Origin: Owenia fusiformis
Taxonomy: Eukaryota > Annelida > Polychaeta > Sabellida > Oweniidae
Direction of reading: 5' to 3'
DNA: 64,000 bases
Assembly (NCBI GenBank): GCA_903813345.2
Contig: CAIIXF020000002.1
Coordinates: 34,492,109 to 34,556,108 of the forward strand
Shown here one piece after another: positions 13,255 through 46,500 of this stretch. The notes below the pieces were generated by a model, which did no database searches, was not told the DNA's origin, and saw only the letters and a program-made list of their open reading frames with translations. Each line of letters opens with the position of its first letter. The first letter of the stretch is position 1. The position numbers and the translations under genes are program-made.

Positions 13255-15055
13255 TTAACAGGAACAAGCACTTTCAGATTTCTCCCCAGACAATGATCCT
13301 AATTCGAGAGCTCTACGATCCTGCGCTGAGTGGTTGGGCATCATGGGACGACAGTTCTTCAATTTATGGGCAATTGTCATAAAAATTGCCTCAACATGGT
13401 CAGATTCGGAATCATCTTTAGCGGATGTTTCAAACAACGGCATGTTATGGCTATCTGCAAATTTTTGTGTTAACTGCAATTTTATCTTTCATGTCACATT
13501 TATTCCCGACTAAAATTCTTGGAACTTCTGTTGTGAGCTGATGCCTATCACATTCATCTATCCATTGTGGCATATTTTCAAATGATGAAAGTTTTGTCAC
13601 GTCATAGACAAAGACAACGGCATGCACATTGCGGTAGTAATGTTGAACCATACTTTTGCGGAAACGCTCTTGACCAGCTGTGTCCCAAAGTTGAAGCTGA
13701 AAGTAAATAAAACATTTTAGACGGACTGTAAGCTAATATACTGTTAGTTGCTTTTGTAACACAATTTTAACATGTACATGTTTTAAACCTAAATGAAGCC
13801 ATCTTAGGAGGTTCAAAGACTCCAAAAGATTTTAAATAGAAATAGAACTTTAGTTGCAACTAGTTAAATGAAAAAGTGAAATTGAGCAGCAAATGGCCAG
13901 ATGCGGGACGACAACATAAAAAGGAATTGACATAATATTGTGGATGTTCGGCTGTTTTTAGACATCAGACAGATCAATCCTACTTATCCCGTTCCCGGAC
14001 TATGGTCCTGTGAACATCTCAATCTTTTGCCTGTGCGATTACAACATGGGAGAATTTTTTACTGATCTTACACTTCAGATACCTACTTCAATAGATTCCT
14101 TGGTAATTTAGCATTCTTTTCGTGTAGTTGAATCCACAATTGTCTGGGTTTATCGGCAGAACGAAGACATTTTCGTTTTTGATCGCAATATTTGCGTGTA
14201 ACATTTAACTTATTTCAACCGTCAAATTCCTCCATATTGGTACTTCCGGGCTACATCCGGGACAGCCAAACGGGGGATTCCCCTTTTAAATCCAACCGCC
14301 ATTTTGAAAAGTGATGGAACCTCTCTCGATGAAAAAGAGAAAATGTTCCCGTTCTGCCGATATACCCAGACAATCGGCGGTTCCAAAATATTAGAAGTTA
14401 CATCTTGAGTTCTATAATGCATTGAGGTAGGTATCTTAAGTGTAAGGGGCGTAGATAATTCTCCCAAGTTGTAATCGTTCAGGCAAATGAATGCGATCAG
14501 TGCAGGACTAGATCTATAGTCCGGGAACGGGATAAAATCCTTCATGCACGCAGCCAACACCAGCATGGGCGTAGCGCTATTTTTCTAAGTAGTACGACAC
14601 CACCACAGGAACAAGAGTTGAGTGAATCAAAAAACGAGAATTTTGAAAATTGGTTGTATTTGGGGCGAATTTGTAACAATGGTACGCCTGTACGTACCCA
14701 GTGTACCAGGCGCTACGCCAATGACCAGTTATTTAATGTAAGTCCGAGAGAATCGAACTCTTACTCTCAGTTCTATTTCTCATTTCCTTGATCTCGAGCG
14801 CACAAGAAAAATCAAAAATTCAATGAAAATCAGTGATACCTTTATATTCTCACTATCGACTGCAACTTGTCGTTCACGGAAATCAACACCGATTGTAGCC
14901 TCTGTCTTGTCAGGGAATTTACCACCACAGAATCTGAATGTCAAACATGTCTTGCCAACATTGGAATCTCCAATCACAATGATTTTGAAAATTCTCCTTT
15001 GGACCACTTTTTCAATTACATTTTGTGGAGTTTCTGCATCTTCCTCGTTATCCAT
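13255..15055 (-). CDS. RAB33: Rab33-type small GTPase, two exons, reading frame broken
   Basis: Exons are 14840-15055 (72 codons, donor GTATCA) and 13255-13696 (acceptor TTTCAG). Rab33 is a Golgi and autophagosome-linked GTPase. All nucleotide-binding motifs are visible: P-loop GDSNVGKT (residues 29-36), switch I TIGVDF, WDTAGQE opening exon 2, NKCD and ETSAK. The tail ends in CSC, a geranylgeranylation CXC motif. The order [44 protein letters not shown] is specific to the Rab33 subfamily rather than to Rabs in general. The intact length would be about 222 residues, close to vertebrate RAB33B. Exon 2 is 442 nt (3n+1): near 13466-13473 the frame reading KDKIAVNT runs into a stop, while [17 protein letters not shown] continues one frame over. 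The gene is therefore a disrupted allele, a recent pseudogene or an assembly error. It is head to head with NAA15. Confidence 0.9.
13987..14532. mobile_element. MITE with about 200-bp inverted repeats in the Rab33 intron
   Basis: The left arm starts TCCCGTTCCCGGACTAT and the right arm ends in its complement ATAGTCCGGGAACGGGA. The arms stay alignable for roughly 200 bp (TTACACTT.AGATACCTAC, GATTGTCTGGGT.TATCGGC). TA flanks both ends, so a TA target duplication is likely (Tc1/mariner or similar). The 114-residue open frame at 14222-14566 lies inside the right arm and is not a gene. Confidence 0.75.
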
Positions 15056-15513
15056 ATTTGGATATAATGTGAACTATGACTAGTGTATTAGATCTAACAT
15101 ATACTTTCTTTCTGTTGATGGTGTCAAGAGGGATGTTTTGCGAGTTATTTTTAAAATGACATCATTTCTGTTTTTTTTGTTTTCGTGAAGAATCGCACTA
15201 GATCTCAAACTTTTTACTCAAATATATGTGAAACGAAATCATCAATTTATTTATAATCTCTTCCGAACTAAAACGTTATTATAATTCAACGAGTTTCAAT
15301 ATCCACAATTTCTAGTTTGGATCGAAAATAAAATATAATTCCTATAAATACTTTAGTTGTTTGATTATAGAGTAAGATATGACAGATATGACGATTTGAT
15401 TTTGGATTAGAGACAGCTGTCGGAATACGCCATATTGGATTTATAGCCACGAGGGTTCGAAACTTCAATAGTTTTGCCTCTACACTGCAGTCGGTTTACC
15501 AAAATCGGTCAAA
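15056..15513. promoter_or_regulatory. Shared head-to-head promoter region of Rab33 and NAA15
   Basis: Only 458 bp separate the two start codons, so both promoters and both 5' UTRs must lie here. No TATA box at a plausible position was recognised. The interval is AT-rich in the Rab33-proximal half and less so just before NAA15. Bidirectional control is inferred from the layout and was not seen directly. Confidence 0.6.
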
Positions 15514-37028
<21,515 letters not shown>

Positions 37029-37739
37029 ATAAATGGGATATTATTTAAAATTGGAGTGAAATTGAGGAATCAACGTGCATGGAGTTAATGGAATAATCAG
37101 TGTTAAATTATGACATAAATGATTTAAAATTAAGTAAAATTTATGAATGCTGTAGTGTGATCAAGGTTATTTGTCAGGTGTCATCTGCACCTCTTTGATG
37201 TCATCTGTACCACTCTGATGTCATCTGGACCTCTGATGTCATCTGCACCTCTGATGTCATTTGCACTTCTCTAATGCCATATCAGTTTTCTCAAAGCAAA
37301 TATGAAATACCATAATTTTTTATTATATAGTATTGAACATTTGTTTGTGGGAGTTATTTTCCATCTGATTGTATTTGCATTTTATTCTCTGATCATGAAA
37401 TGAGCATTATGAAATCAGCTAGCTGTATGAATTGAACAAAATACAACGTCGGAATAAATAATTACTGTGATTAATGAAATATTCAGTCATAATCTATGTG
37501 TCTCATTTTACACAATGCACAATAAAACAGATCAAATATTATGTAGGAGAGTCAAGTCAAGAATGTGCTCAAAAAGATGTGCTTCACATATGTGAGACCC
37601 ATGTGCACATAAAGAATAAGTTTGGTGGAATAATGAATAATTCATATCTGGTAATTCATGTTTCAAACCAGAACTATATTCAATAAATGTGCCTCCAAGC
37701 ATCTTCACCTGCCAAGGTGTTTTAACACCTATGAATCAA

Positions 37740-38040
37740 GATGGCCTCCAAGTGCAAAGGTAGACTTTGAAAATAGGCTATGTATGAAAGTAGACAATGA
37801 AAGTGGACTTAAATAATAGATTATTAAAGTAGACTATGAGAATAGACTATGAAATCATTTAAAGAGTCTAGGCAAATAGATGTATGAAAGTAGACTACGA
37901 AAGTGGACTTTAATAATAAAAGACTATGAAAGTAGACTATTAAATCAGAGACCAGGGAAATAGACTGTGGGTGAAAAGCGGCGACGAAAGTGAACTTTGA
38001 TGATAGACTATGAAAGTAGACTATGAATAAGTATTATGCA
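37740..38040. repeat. Degenerate minisatellite, GAAAGTAGACTATGA units
   Basis: Many imperfect 15-35 bp units of (A)TGAAAGTAGACTATGAAAGT / GGACTTTAATAATA. It lies in the NAA15 3' flank. Confidence 0.75.
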
Positions 38041-38344
38041 TAACCTGAATTATTGAAAAATGCATTTGTGGCTTAATATTGTTATTATGCATTGTTTGAT
38101 GAATGTACAGGACAATAGTTTTTGTGCTTTTACAAACCAGCAGTTTCATATTATAATGATTTGAAGAGTATATTATTTTACAGTCAATTCACAAAACATT
38201 TCTTTGAGGGCTGTTCAAGAAATATGCATATAAATTAATCAGTTAATACAAGGGATATTCAATAAATATGCATACAAAGATAGCAAGATTAATTCATTTC
38301 AGTGTTGTTATGATTCCCATCGAATGCTCATTCATGCAATGCTT

Positions 38345-38620
38345 AAGATGATTGTTCATATGAGTGATATTTCATATGAGAGATTGTTCATATGAGTGAT
38401 ATTTCATATGAGCCATTGTTCATATGAGTGATATTTCATATGAGCCATTTTCATGTGAGTGAGCAATTGTTCATATGAGTGATATTTCATATGAGTGATA
38501 TTTCATATGAGCCATTGTTCATGTGAGTGAGCGATTGGTCATATGAGTGATATTTCATATGAGGGATTGTTCATATGAGTGATATTTCATATGAGCCATT
38601 GTTCATATAATATGTAGTGA
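38345..38620. repeat. Minisatellite, TTCATATGAGTGATATTTCA units
   Basis: About seven to eight units of 32 bp (TTCATATGAGTGATATTTCATATGAG plus CCATTG or GGATTG). CATATG palindromes recur every 16-20 bp. Confidence 0.85.
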
Positions 38621-40597
38621 AGTTACAATTGTTGCTATAAACAAACAGTGTCTACTTCATATAGGAATTAATGTTCTCAGTCCTTATTCACAAAATGATA
38701 ATTATTCTACATAAGGGATTGATTAGAATGGAAAATTATAAAGGAGAGTTGGGGATGAATTTTCAATAAGTCAGTGAGTAAGTTGAATTGTGGTAGTCAC
38801 TTTAAAATAATAATAAAATGGTCCATTATTTAAATTTTTGTCAAAATACATTTTGAAGACACATTCTGAGCAGGTATAGTCAATATACAAGGTATAGTAA
38901 ACCTGTAAAGTATATTAGAAGTTAAACAGTGATCAAAATAGTTGATGATTAAAATGTTGGGCTCGTAGCAGCATTGTTGATATAATACGCCTCTGAAACG
39001 TGTTTTATTGTGGTTAAGATACAATTGTTTCTTGCCTATTTCTTCTTGGATATCAATCTGTAATTAAAGATAAAATGTTGCTTGTCACTAAGCAATGTAA
39101 TACTGAAGATTTGAAAGTACAATATTTAGGCATTTTAAAATACAAGAATTGTAAATGCAAAAAATGTTCACTCAAAATAAGTGTTAGAAGTTTTGGAAAA
39201 TAAAGTCACCTTTATTTTCACTCATAAATTGTGACAGGGTTAATAATGCAATTTGTACTTGCTATTGTGTAACTTTCTTGTATCAAAAAAATAATGTTTT
39301 TCCACAATAATTTACATTTTGATTTGATCAGCCAAAGGAAGTGTCCACGAGTCTAGGATTGTTGGTGGACAATAGATGGCGATGTTTGTATAATGTGTGT
39401 ATTTAATACTTGTAAAAAGTGAACATAATGTATATCATTGAGATATACAATTGTAGAATAAACCATTTTATAACTAAATTAAAATCATATGGTATTTTGT
39501 TCATATTTGTACGAAATAGATTACATTGTTTGGTTTAAAATAGACTGCAGCGGTTTTAAGTTTGTGATAATTCTGAAAAACGAGAGGAAAACACCCAGAA
39601 TTCTTAAATGAACCTATCTTCATGTAAAGTGAACTTGTGAACCCCTAAGAAATAATTTTACATGTTATGGAGATAGTGTAGATATGATCTCAAATGTAGG
39701 TTTCATTAATTCATGCCCTTTTATTGGAGTTAGAATATGAACTGAATTTTAATATCTTCTAGATATTTTGTTGATTGGGATATTATATCTATTATCGCCC
39801 TTCCTTAATTTGTTGTTTTGATGCGATCTCTATGTATTTTTGGACCTCACTCATGATGCTATGCAATAAAGTTCAATTATCACCAAGGCAACGTTTATTA
39901 TTGCATCTGTTTATTAAAAATCTGAATCATACAATTGGAATAGACAATGCAATATCAAAATATTATTTTGTAAAATGTATACATTAATTTTAAGAATAAA
40001 TCATGACTCGTGACTAATGGTAAATGTATATAAATGTACAATAAAAACAATATAAAAAATAGATTCATATTTTGCATTGTAAAATGCACAATCAAGACTT
40101 TAATATAATCATTGTAACTCTATGTTACACAAACTGCTAGTGTAACAGACTTTATACAGAATGGGAGCTATTGTCAGATTAAAGATACACATATTGAATC
40201 TTTCATAGATTTTTCATTAATAATTACCTGTTTTTCTTTTTAGTGAATAAAAACTGTCAATACTTCCACAGCATTGAAGATCCTGATAAGACACAGGGGT
40301 GCAGCCAGCAAATGTCAAGGGGGTGTGATTTTTTGGATTTCCATCATTGCAAACGAAGTGAGCCCCCAAAAAGGTGGATTAACTGGGGTTCACCCTTAGA
40401 CAATTTTTTAACATTTACATTGAATATGGTGCATTCTGAGCATTTCAAACCATAATTTGTTAATATTTTTTCAAATAATTTGAAAATTATTCTTGCCACC
40501 AATCGCACTATGTAAGTCCTTATAGTTAATTATGCAAATAAGAAGTTATATAGCAAAACCTCTATTCTTTCACAATGATATCATTGTATGTCTATCA

Positions 40598-43500
40598 TTA
40601 CTCCATCTTTTGCATATACTTGACAATATTCGACTCATACAAATATGTAGTAATAAAGTTTAGGAACTCTCTAGAAGTAACAATATTCTCCATGACACGA
40701 GCGGCAGCTTCTAATCTTCTACTATCTTGTTTATACATAACATCACTATTGTGGCAATCCAGAAGAAATGCCTCAATTAATGTTTTCACAAGTTTGACTG
40801 TTACTATGGTGACAGGGGTTGACTCAGTGGTTGCCATGGCAGCAGTGGACGTTGATGTTTCCAGAGGGACCTGATGGCGTATCCACTGCCAGATTTGAGA
40901 GCGAGATATCTCGGCAGTAGCAGAATCTTCAACGTTACCTTTGTACACAAAGTGGCCTTCACCTATAAATATGAAAAGTTGAAGCCAATTGTTCATTCAA
41001 ATGAGGCGAAATAAATGAAAACAATTGGCAAAATTACTGGAAATAAGTTAGAGAATTACTGCTTTTAAACCTAGGCTTCATACATTCACCTTTGAAAGCC
41101 AAGAAGTGGTAAAAATTGGGAAGAAAAGATGAGATGTTACCACGCAGGAATGATTGTTTTTGTTTGTTTAAGATAATGTGATCATATAATTTACTGCTTG
41201 GGCCTGTGCTGTTAAATATTTCAAGTATTTTAATCAATTTGTCTAAAGCATCTTGGCTTTTTTGCTCACATGTCAAGCATTTTGCCTGCTAATAATGATA
41301 ACACACATAGTTGAGGATTTGTAAAATTAATAATAATAAAAAATGTTCAAGACAGAAGCTTGATCGCCTACAGTGTTTTTTGTTTTCACCAGTGAGGATA
41401 TTATAATTAAAAGCAATATATCAACATGTTTTCCCAAATATCTTATATTTTATACATTTTGCAACATTATAATTATCACAAAATTAAAGTTTTTGCCTTT
41501 GTTTTCGCCAGTGAGGATATTATAATTAAAAGCAATACATCAACATGTTTTTCCAAATGTCTAATATTTAATACATTTTGCAACATTATAATTATCACAA
41601 AATCAAAGTTTTTGCCTTTGTTTTCGCCAGTGAGGATATTATAATTAAAAGCAATACATCAACATGTTTTCCCAAATGTCTAATATTTAATACATTTTGC
41701 AACATTGTAATTATCACAAAATTAAAGTTTTTGCCTTTGTTTTCATCAGTGAGGATATTATAATTATCAGCAGTACATCTACTTGTTTTCCCAAATATCT
41801 AATATTTAATACATTTTGCAACATTATAATTATCACAAAATTAAAGTTTTTCCTTTGTTTTCGCCAGTGAGGATATTATAATTATCAGCAGTACATCTAC
41901 TTGTTTTCCCAAAAATGTAATACATGTAATATGCTATATTCACTATCACAAAATTAACGTTTTTTATCAATGAAACATTTATGATAATAAGATTGCAAGC
42001 AATCTAACAGCGGTCCCTATATGCATTGTTTACTTCCTGAGAGGCGCAGAACATCACACAAGTCACAAGTGCATGAATAGAACTATCTGTGGTCGATATC
42101 TCAGGAATTATCTTTTAATTTCAAGGCATTATACAGTACAAATCAATATGATTATCATACTAGCAGTTAAAAGTTATTGTATCATTTAATTCAATGATTT
42201 TGATTATAATTACTGATACATAAGAGCATATTGTAACATCTAGAGGTATTGCTATATTTAATACACAATGGTGGGTAGTAAATAATACAATACTATTCGA
42301 CTACAAAAAAACAGATTTAGACTGCCTTTGACCTCCCCCAGCATCCTTGTATTTCCCTTTGTTATTCTTCCTAACAGCTAATGTAACATAACGCAACAAA
42401 TATAAGCTAAACATAAATTAGAAAATATAATGTATCATTACACAAAGAGATAAATATAAATAAGAAAAATAAATAAAATAAATAAGAAAAGATAATGTGA
42501 GAATAAGACAGAAAACCTAAAATCATGAGCTTTCACCTAAAGAGGCATATCTATATATTTGTATCTAGTATTATTACTCAGCTGCATCCAATGAATGTCA
42601 CATAAGCAGTTATGAAAGTCATAAACTACGAGTGAATCCAATCAGCAATTTCTTACACTGACCACTCAATAAGTTTGGCAACCAAGAATTTTTATAGGAT
42701 ATATAGCATATCAAAGCCCATCAATGCTTGTTATGTCGACATTATGTACACTTGATGATTAACTTCCAAAAAGTGAAATTTGTCATATTTCAACAGGGGA
42801 AGCTTACGCTATCCAATGTTTTCAGCTTCAGTTTAGTCATACAATTAATATTGAACACCTAAATTTCATGTTTTTACGATTTTCAAAATTTTGGGATTTT
42901 TAGAGCACAAAACAAGAAATGTTAATCTAAAAAGAAAAATGATTATCTTATCTTATATTGATTAGCATTACAAAACTATAGAATCAAATTGTAATAGCCA
43001 AAGGGGAGTATGTTAGCCATTGGTCATTCAAGGTACCAGATGATGGAATCTTATATATTGTTAATTGAAAAAAAAACATGTTTATTCAAAATGAAATCCA
43101 TTAGCTTAAAAGTCGCTAATGGGGGACCTCATATGTTTTTTTACTTTTAAAATTGTTTTTTGAACAAAATCACTTGGTCAGATGTATAAAAATGGATTTC
43201 AATGAATGAAATCCATTACCTTAAATTTGCTACTGGCGGACCTCATCTGTTATTTACTATTAAGATTGCTTCTAGAAAGCACTTACAAATAAAAAATCAT
43301 TTTGTCAGCCGTATAAATATGAATTTCAATGAGAGAAAGCATTCAGAACATCTTCTTTGCTACTGGGATACTGGGATCCAATAGATGCGGGATAGAAGTG
43401 AAGAAAGAGTGCGGATACATTCGGAACTTTGCTGCACAATACCAAAAGGTAAAACTTTTCCTATCCTAGTCATCCTGCAGTCAAAACATCATTCTTTTTT

Positions 43501-46500
43501 ATTAAATCTTTTAATAAATATAACATAATGAACATTTAATACATTAGATATATATATCATATATAAGATAAAATTGCTTTTGGAAAGCATCTCCAAAACT
43601 GTTTTTTCTCAAAATAATGTAAAAATATTTTGACTTTGTCTTCTTCTAATATTCAAATTTTCCATTTACTACTAAATAAAAATAAAATATAAGAGTGGAT
43701 TGAACTCTTTTGTCGGTATATCTCATTGCCGTTTTGATAGTACAAGTACTTCTAACAATCATATATTCTTTATTCCATATTTCTTTTGTCATTCAACCTG
43801 TCAAATCATCATGAAAAATCTTAAAGATTGAGAATCCATCGTTTTCTTTGGATTACAATTTTTTCAAACTTGCGTTGAACCATGATACTTGGCAAATCAG
43901 TGTAACTTTGGATGAGCTTTAAAATGATATATAACACATACTTTGGAGACATTGGTATTGGAATATGCCCCTGGGGGGTCCCATATTCTCGGGACACCCT
44001 GTATAAGGTTGGGATCTCAAAAACATCAAATGCCAGAGTTAAGAGATAATTTGATTGGCTGTCTCAGTGAAGTGACAGCAAATCAGATTGTGAGTTCTTA
44101 ATAGGGGAAATCCTAACTGCTTATCGCAGGAGGGAGGGGGGGCGGGGAAGAAGATATTCTGGATCGAGAAGCCCTGTGACCGGAGGATGGGGTGGTCCAA
44201 AATAAAACGTTTTCAAATATCAAAGCATAACGTCACCTCTCAAGTACAGGGTGGTCAAAAAAATGGAAACCCTGCATTTTCCTCATATCTTTGTCATTTT
44301 AGGTATTTACTCTCTGATATTTGACACATTTGTACAACATTCAATTTCCCACTAGCTTACCATATTTCATGACCATCAGATTGATAGTCACAATGGTACA
44401 GCACTTTGAACAAGATGCCACCGTGTGGCCACCATCGCACTATTGGCAAATCTGAACAGGTTGTCAATGATCTGACTACATTTTTCAGCAGTTATGGCCT
44501 GAATGACATGGATCATCTCCTTTTTGAGGTCTGCAGTTGTCCTGGGGTTATTCTCATACACTCTTTTTGGTGTATCACCACAGGTTGAAGTTAGGTAGGG
44601 ACATTTTGGATGATGGGTGCAGGTTTGCCGAAAGTGCAATATTGGCCACTGGAGTATGTTGTTTTAAGTGCTGTAACATTGTGACTATCGATTTGATGGT
44701 CATAAAATATGGTAGGCCATTAGGAAATGGAATGATGTACAATTGTCCCAAATATCAGGGAGTTATTTCCTCAAATGACAAAGATATGAGGAAAATGGCA
44801 AAAGGATTTCCATTTTTTTACCACCCTGTAGTTTAATTCGATGAAAACTAAAAATATCGAAATCGACACTTCCCATCCACCATCTTTGATGCAAAGGTAA
44901 CGGCTGTTACCTTCGCTTGATTCTGACCAGTGAACCTCTCTAGTCTCTACTGTCTGATTGTATTGATTTCAGTGTGATACTAAATATAAAACTTATATAT
45001 AAAATATGAAGTGTTTATGTACTAGAAATATATGAATCACAATTAGTAACATTTGAAGATGTTTTCGTGCCTTTGTTCTCTTTTGATAAAACATGATTTA
45101 GCTTTTTTCTTCACTTTTGGGTTATTTGCTTATTATTTAGATTCTGAAAATATCTCAATTGCATAATAACCCAGATGCCAAATAACATAACAGATAATAT
45201 GGCAGATAGAGAAGAAACTTAAACTTGAATATTCATCAATTTAAATGGATCATATTCACGGTGCCCATGTCAAGCTGCGCGCCTAAGTAGGCGCGCAGTT
45301 TGTTTCGATCACAAACTGCGTGCCTAACAACATTGCATCATTTAAGTTGGAGTCTGTATTTTGAAACGTAATTTAAGGACATTTATCCTGCGTTGTTTTC
45401 TTGTTCAATGCGTTCATTCTGTGGCAAATATACAAATCTTGCAAATACTAGCAAAAACTATGTGCAAATGAATCTAAGTTTTAAAACATAAGCAGATTAA
45501 TGGCATTTTCGTCACTGATTTAACGGGAATTTATAAGTAAATCGATCTAGCACTTTAATAAATGACAAATACTTTAGACTCGTTTTATATTTAATTCCTT
45601 ACGCATTTATCATGTATAATTCAAAATATTTCGAGATAAAACAGATAATCAGGAGATTAAAAAGAAATAAACCACAAACTGCGCGCCTATTAGAGCCAGA
45701 AATTATAAACTGTGCGCATACACTATTAAAACTACATATTATCATTGAAATTTTTACAGAGGCACGTAAAGGTGTTTTTCATATAGCTTTGGAAATTTTG
45801 CTTTATCGTCAGATTTTATGAGATTTTCATATTGAAAGTCAAAATGTATAATAGAAGTGACAATTAAGTTGGGAACGAAAGAAAGTATTTTATTTTAAGA
45901 TTACCATTTGGTGGATGGACTCTCATAGTGTTTCAATTATAGGGTTCTACTATTAGACACATATGTGCCTTACATATGGCGCTTACGTTTTCTAATAATA
46001 CAAAACAAGCTTGGATAGGCAATTAGGCACGCAGTTTGGGAAATACATGTGCATATAGGCGCGCAGTTTGACAAGAAAAATGTTTAAATCACTTTTATGG
46101 CGTATTATCGTTTTGAACACAAACTATGCTGCTTTAATCAGATGGAGTGATCCTATATATTCTAGCATACACAGACACAATGGCTGAATAAACGGCATAT
46201 GACAATAAACATACAAAGATATAACTTTACACTTTAAATTTTGAGCACAGAAGTTACTTAAGACCCTTATATTGAGATAACTAGGTTAACATCGGGAAAA
46301 ACATTGAGTACTAAGAGTAAATTAAGTTCATCTTCACAGAATGGTAGAATCTATAGAACGAGACTAACCTTGTATTTTTCGTATTTTGGCTCTTTTTGGG
46401 AGTCGTGTCCTCCCCGTCTTCAATACTGAAATATGCGCGCAGTTTGTCAGAGTTTCAAACTGCGTGCCTAGTAGGCACGCTGCTTGACATGGGCATCGTG

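Larger units (their letters stand above)
37029..40597. other. NAA15 3' UTR and convergent intergenic region
   Basis: NAA15 and malate synthase converge here. Candidate NAA15 polyadenylation signals AATAAA lie at 37453-37458, 37682-37687, 39467-39472 and 39865-39870; which is used cannot be decided. The region also holds a GATGTCATCTGCACCTCT repeat (37180-37265), two minisatellites and a diverged GGGGTGCAGCCAGCAAATGT repeat fragment (40297-40400). No coding region was recognised. Confidence 0.6.

Noticed and set aside
14222-14566. 114-residue minus-strand frame
   Set aside because: Falls within one arm of the Rab33-intron MITE.
43960-44005. Lone mariner end (GGGACACCCTGTATA)
   Set aside because: No matching second terminus or target duplication in range, so not called as an element.
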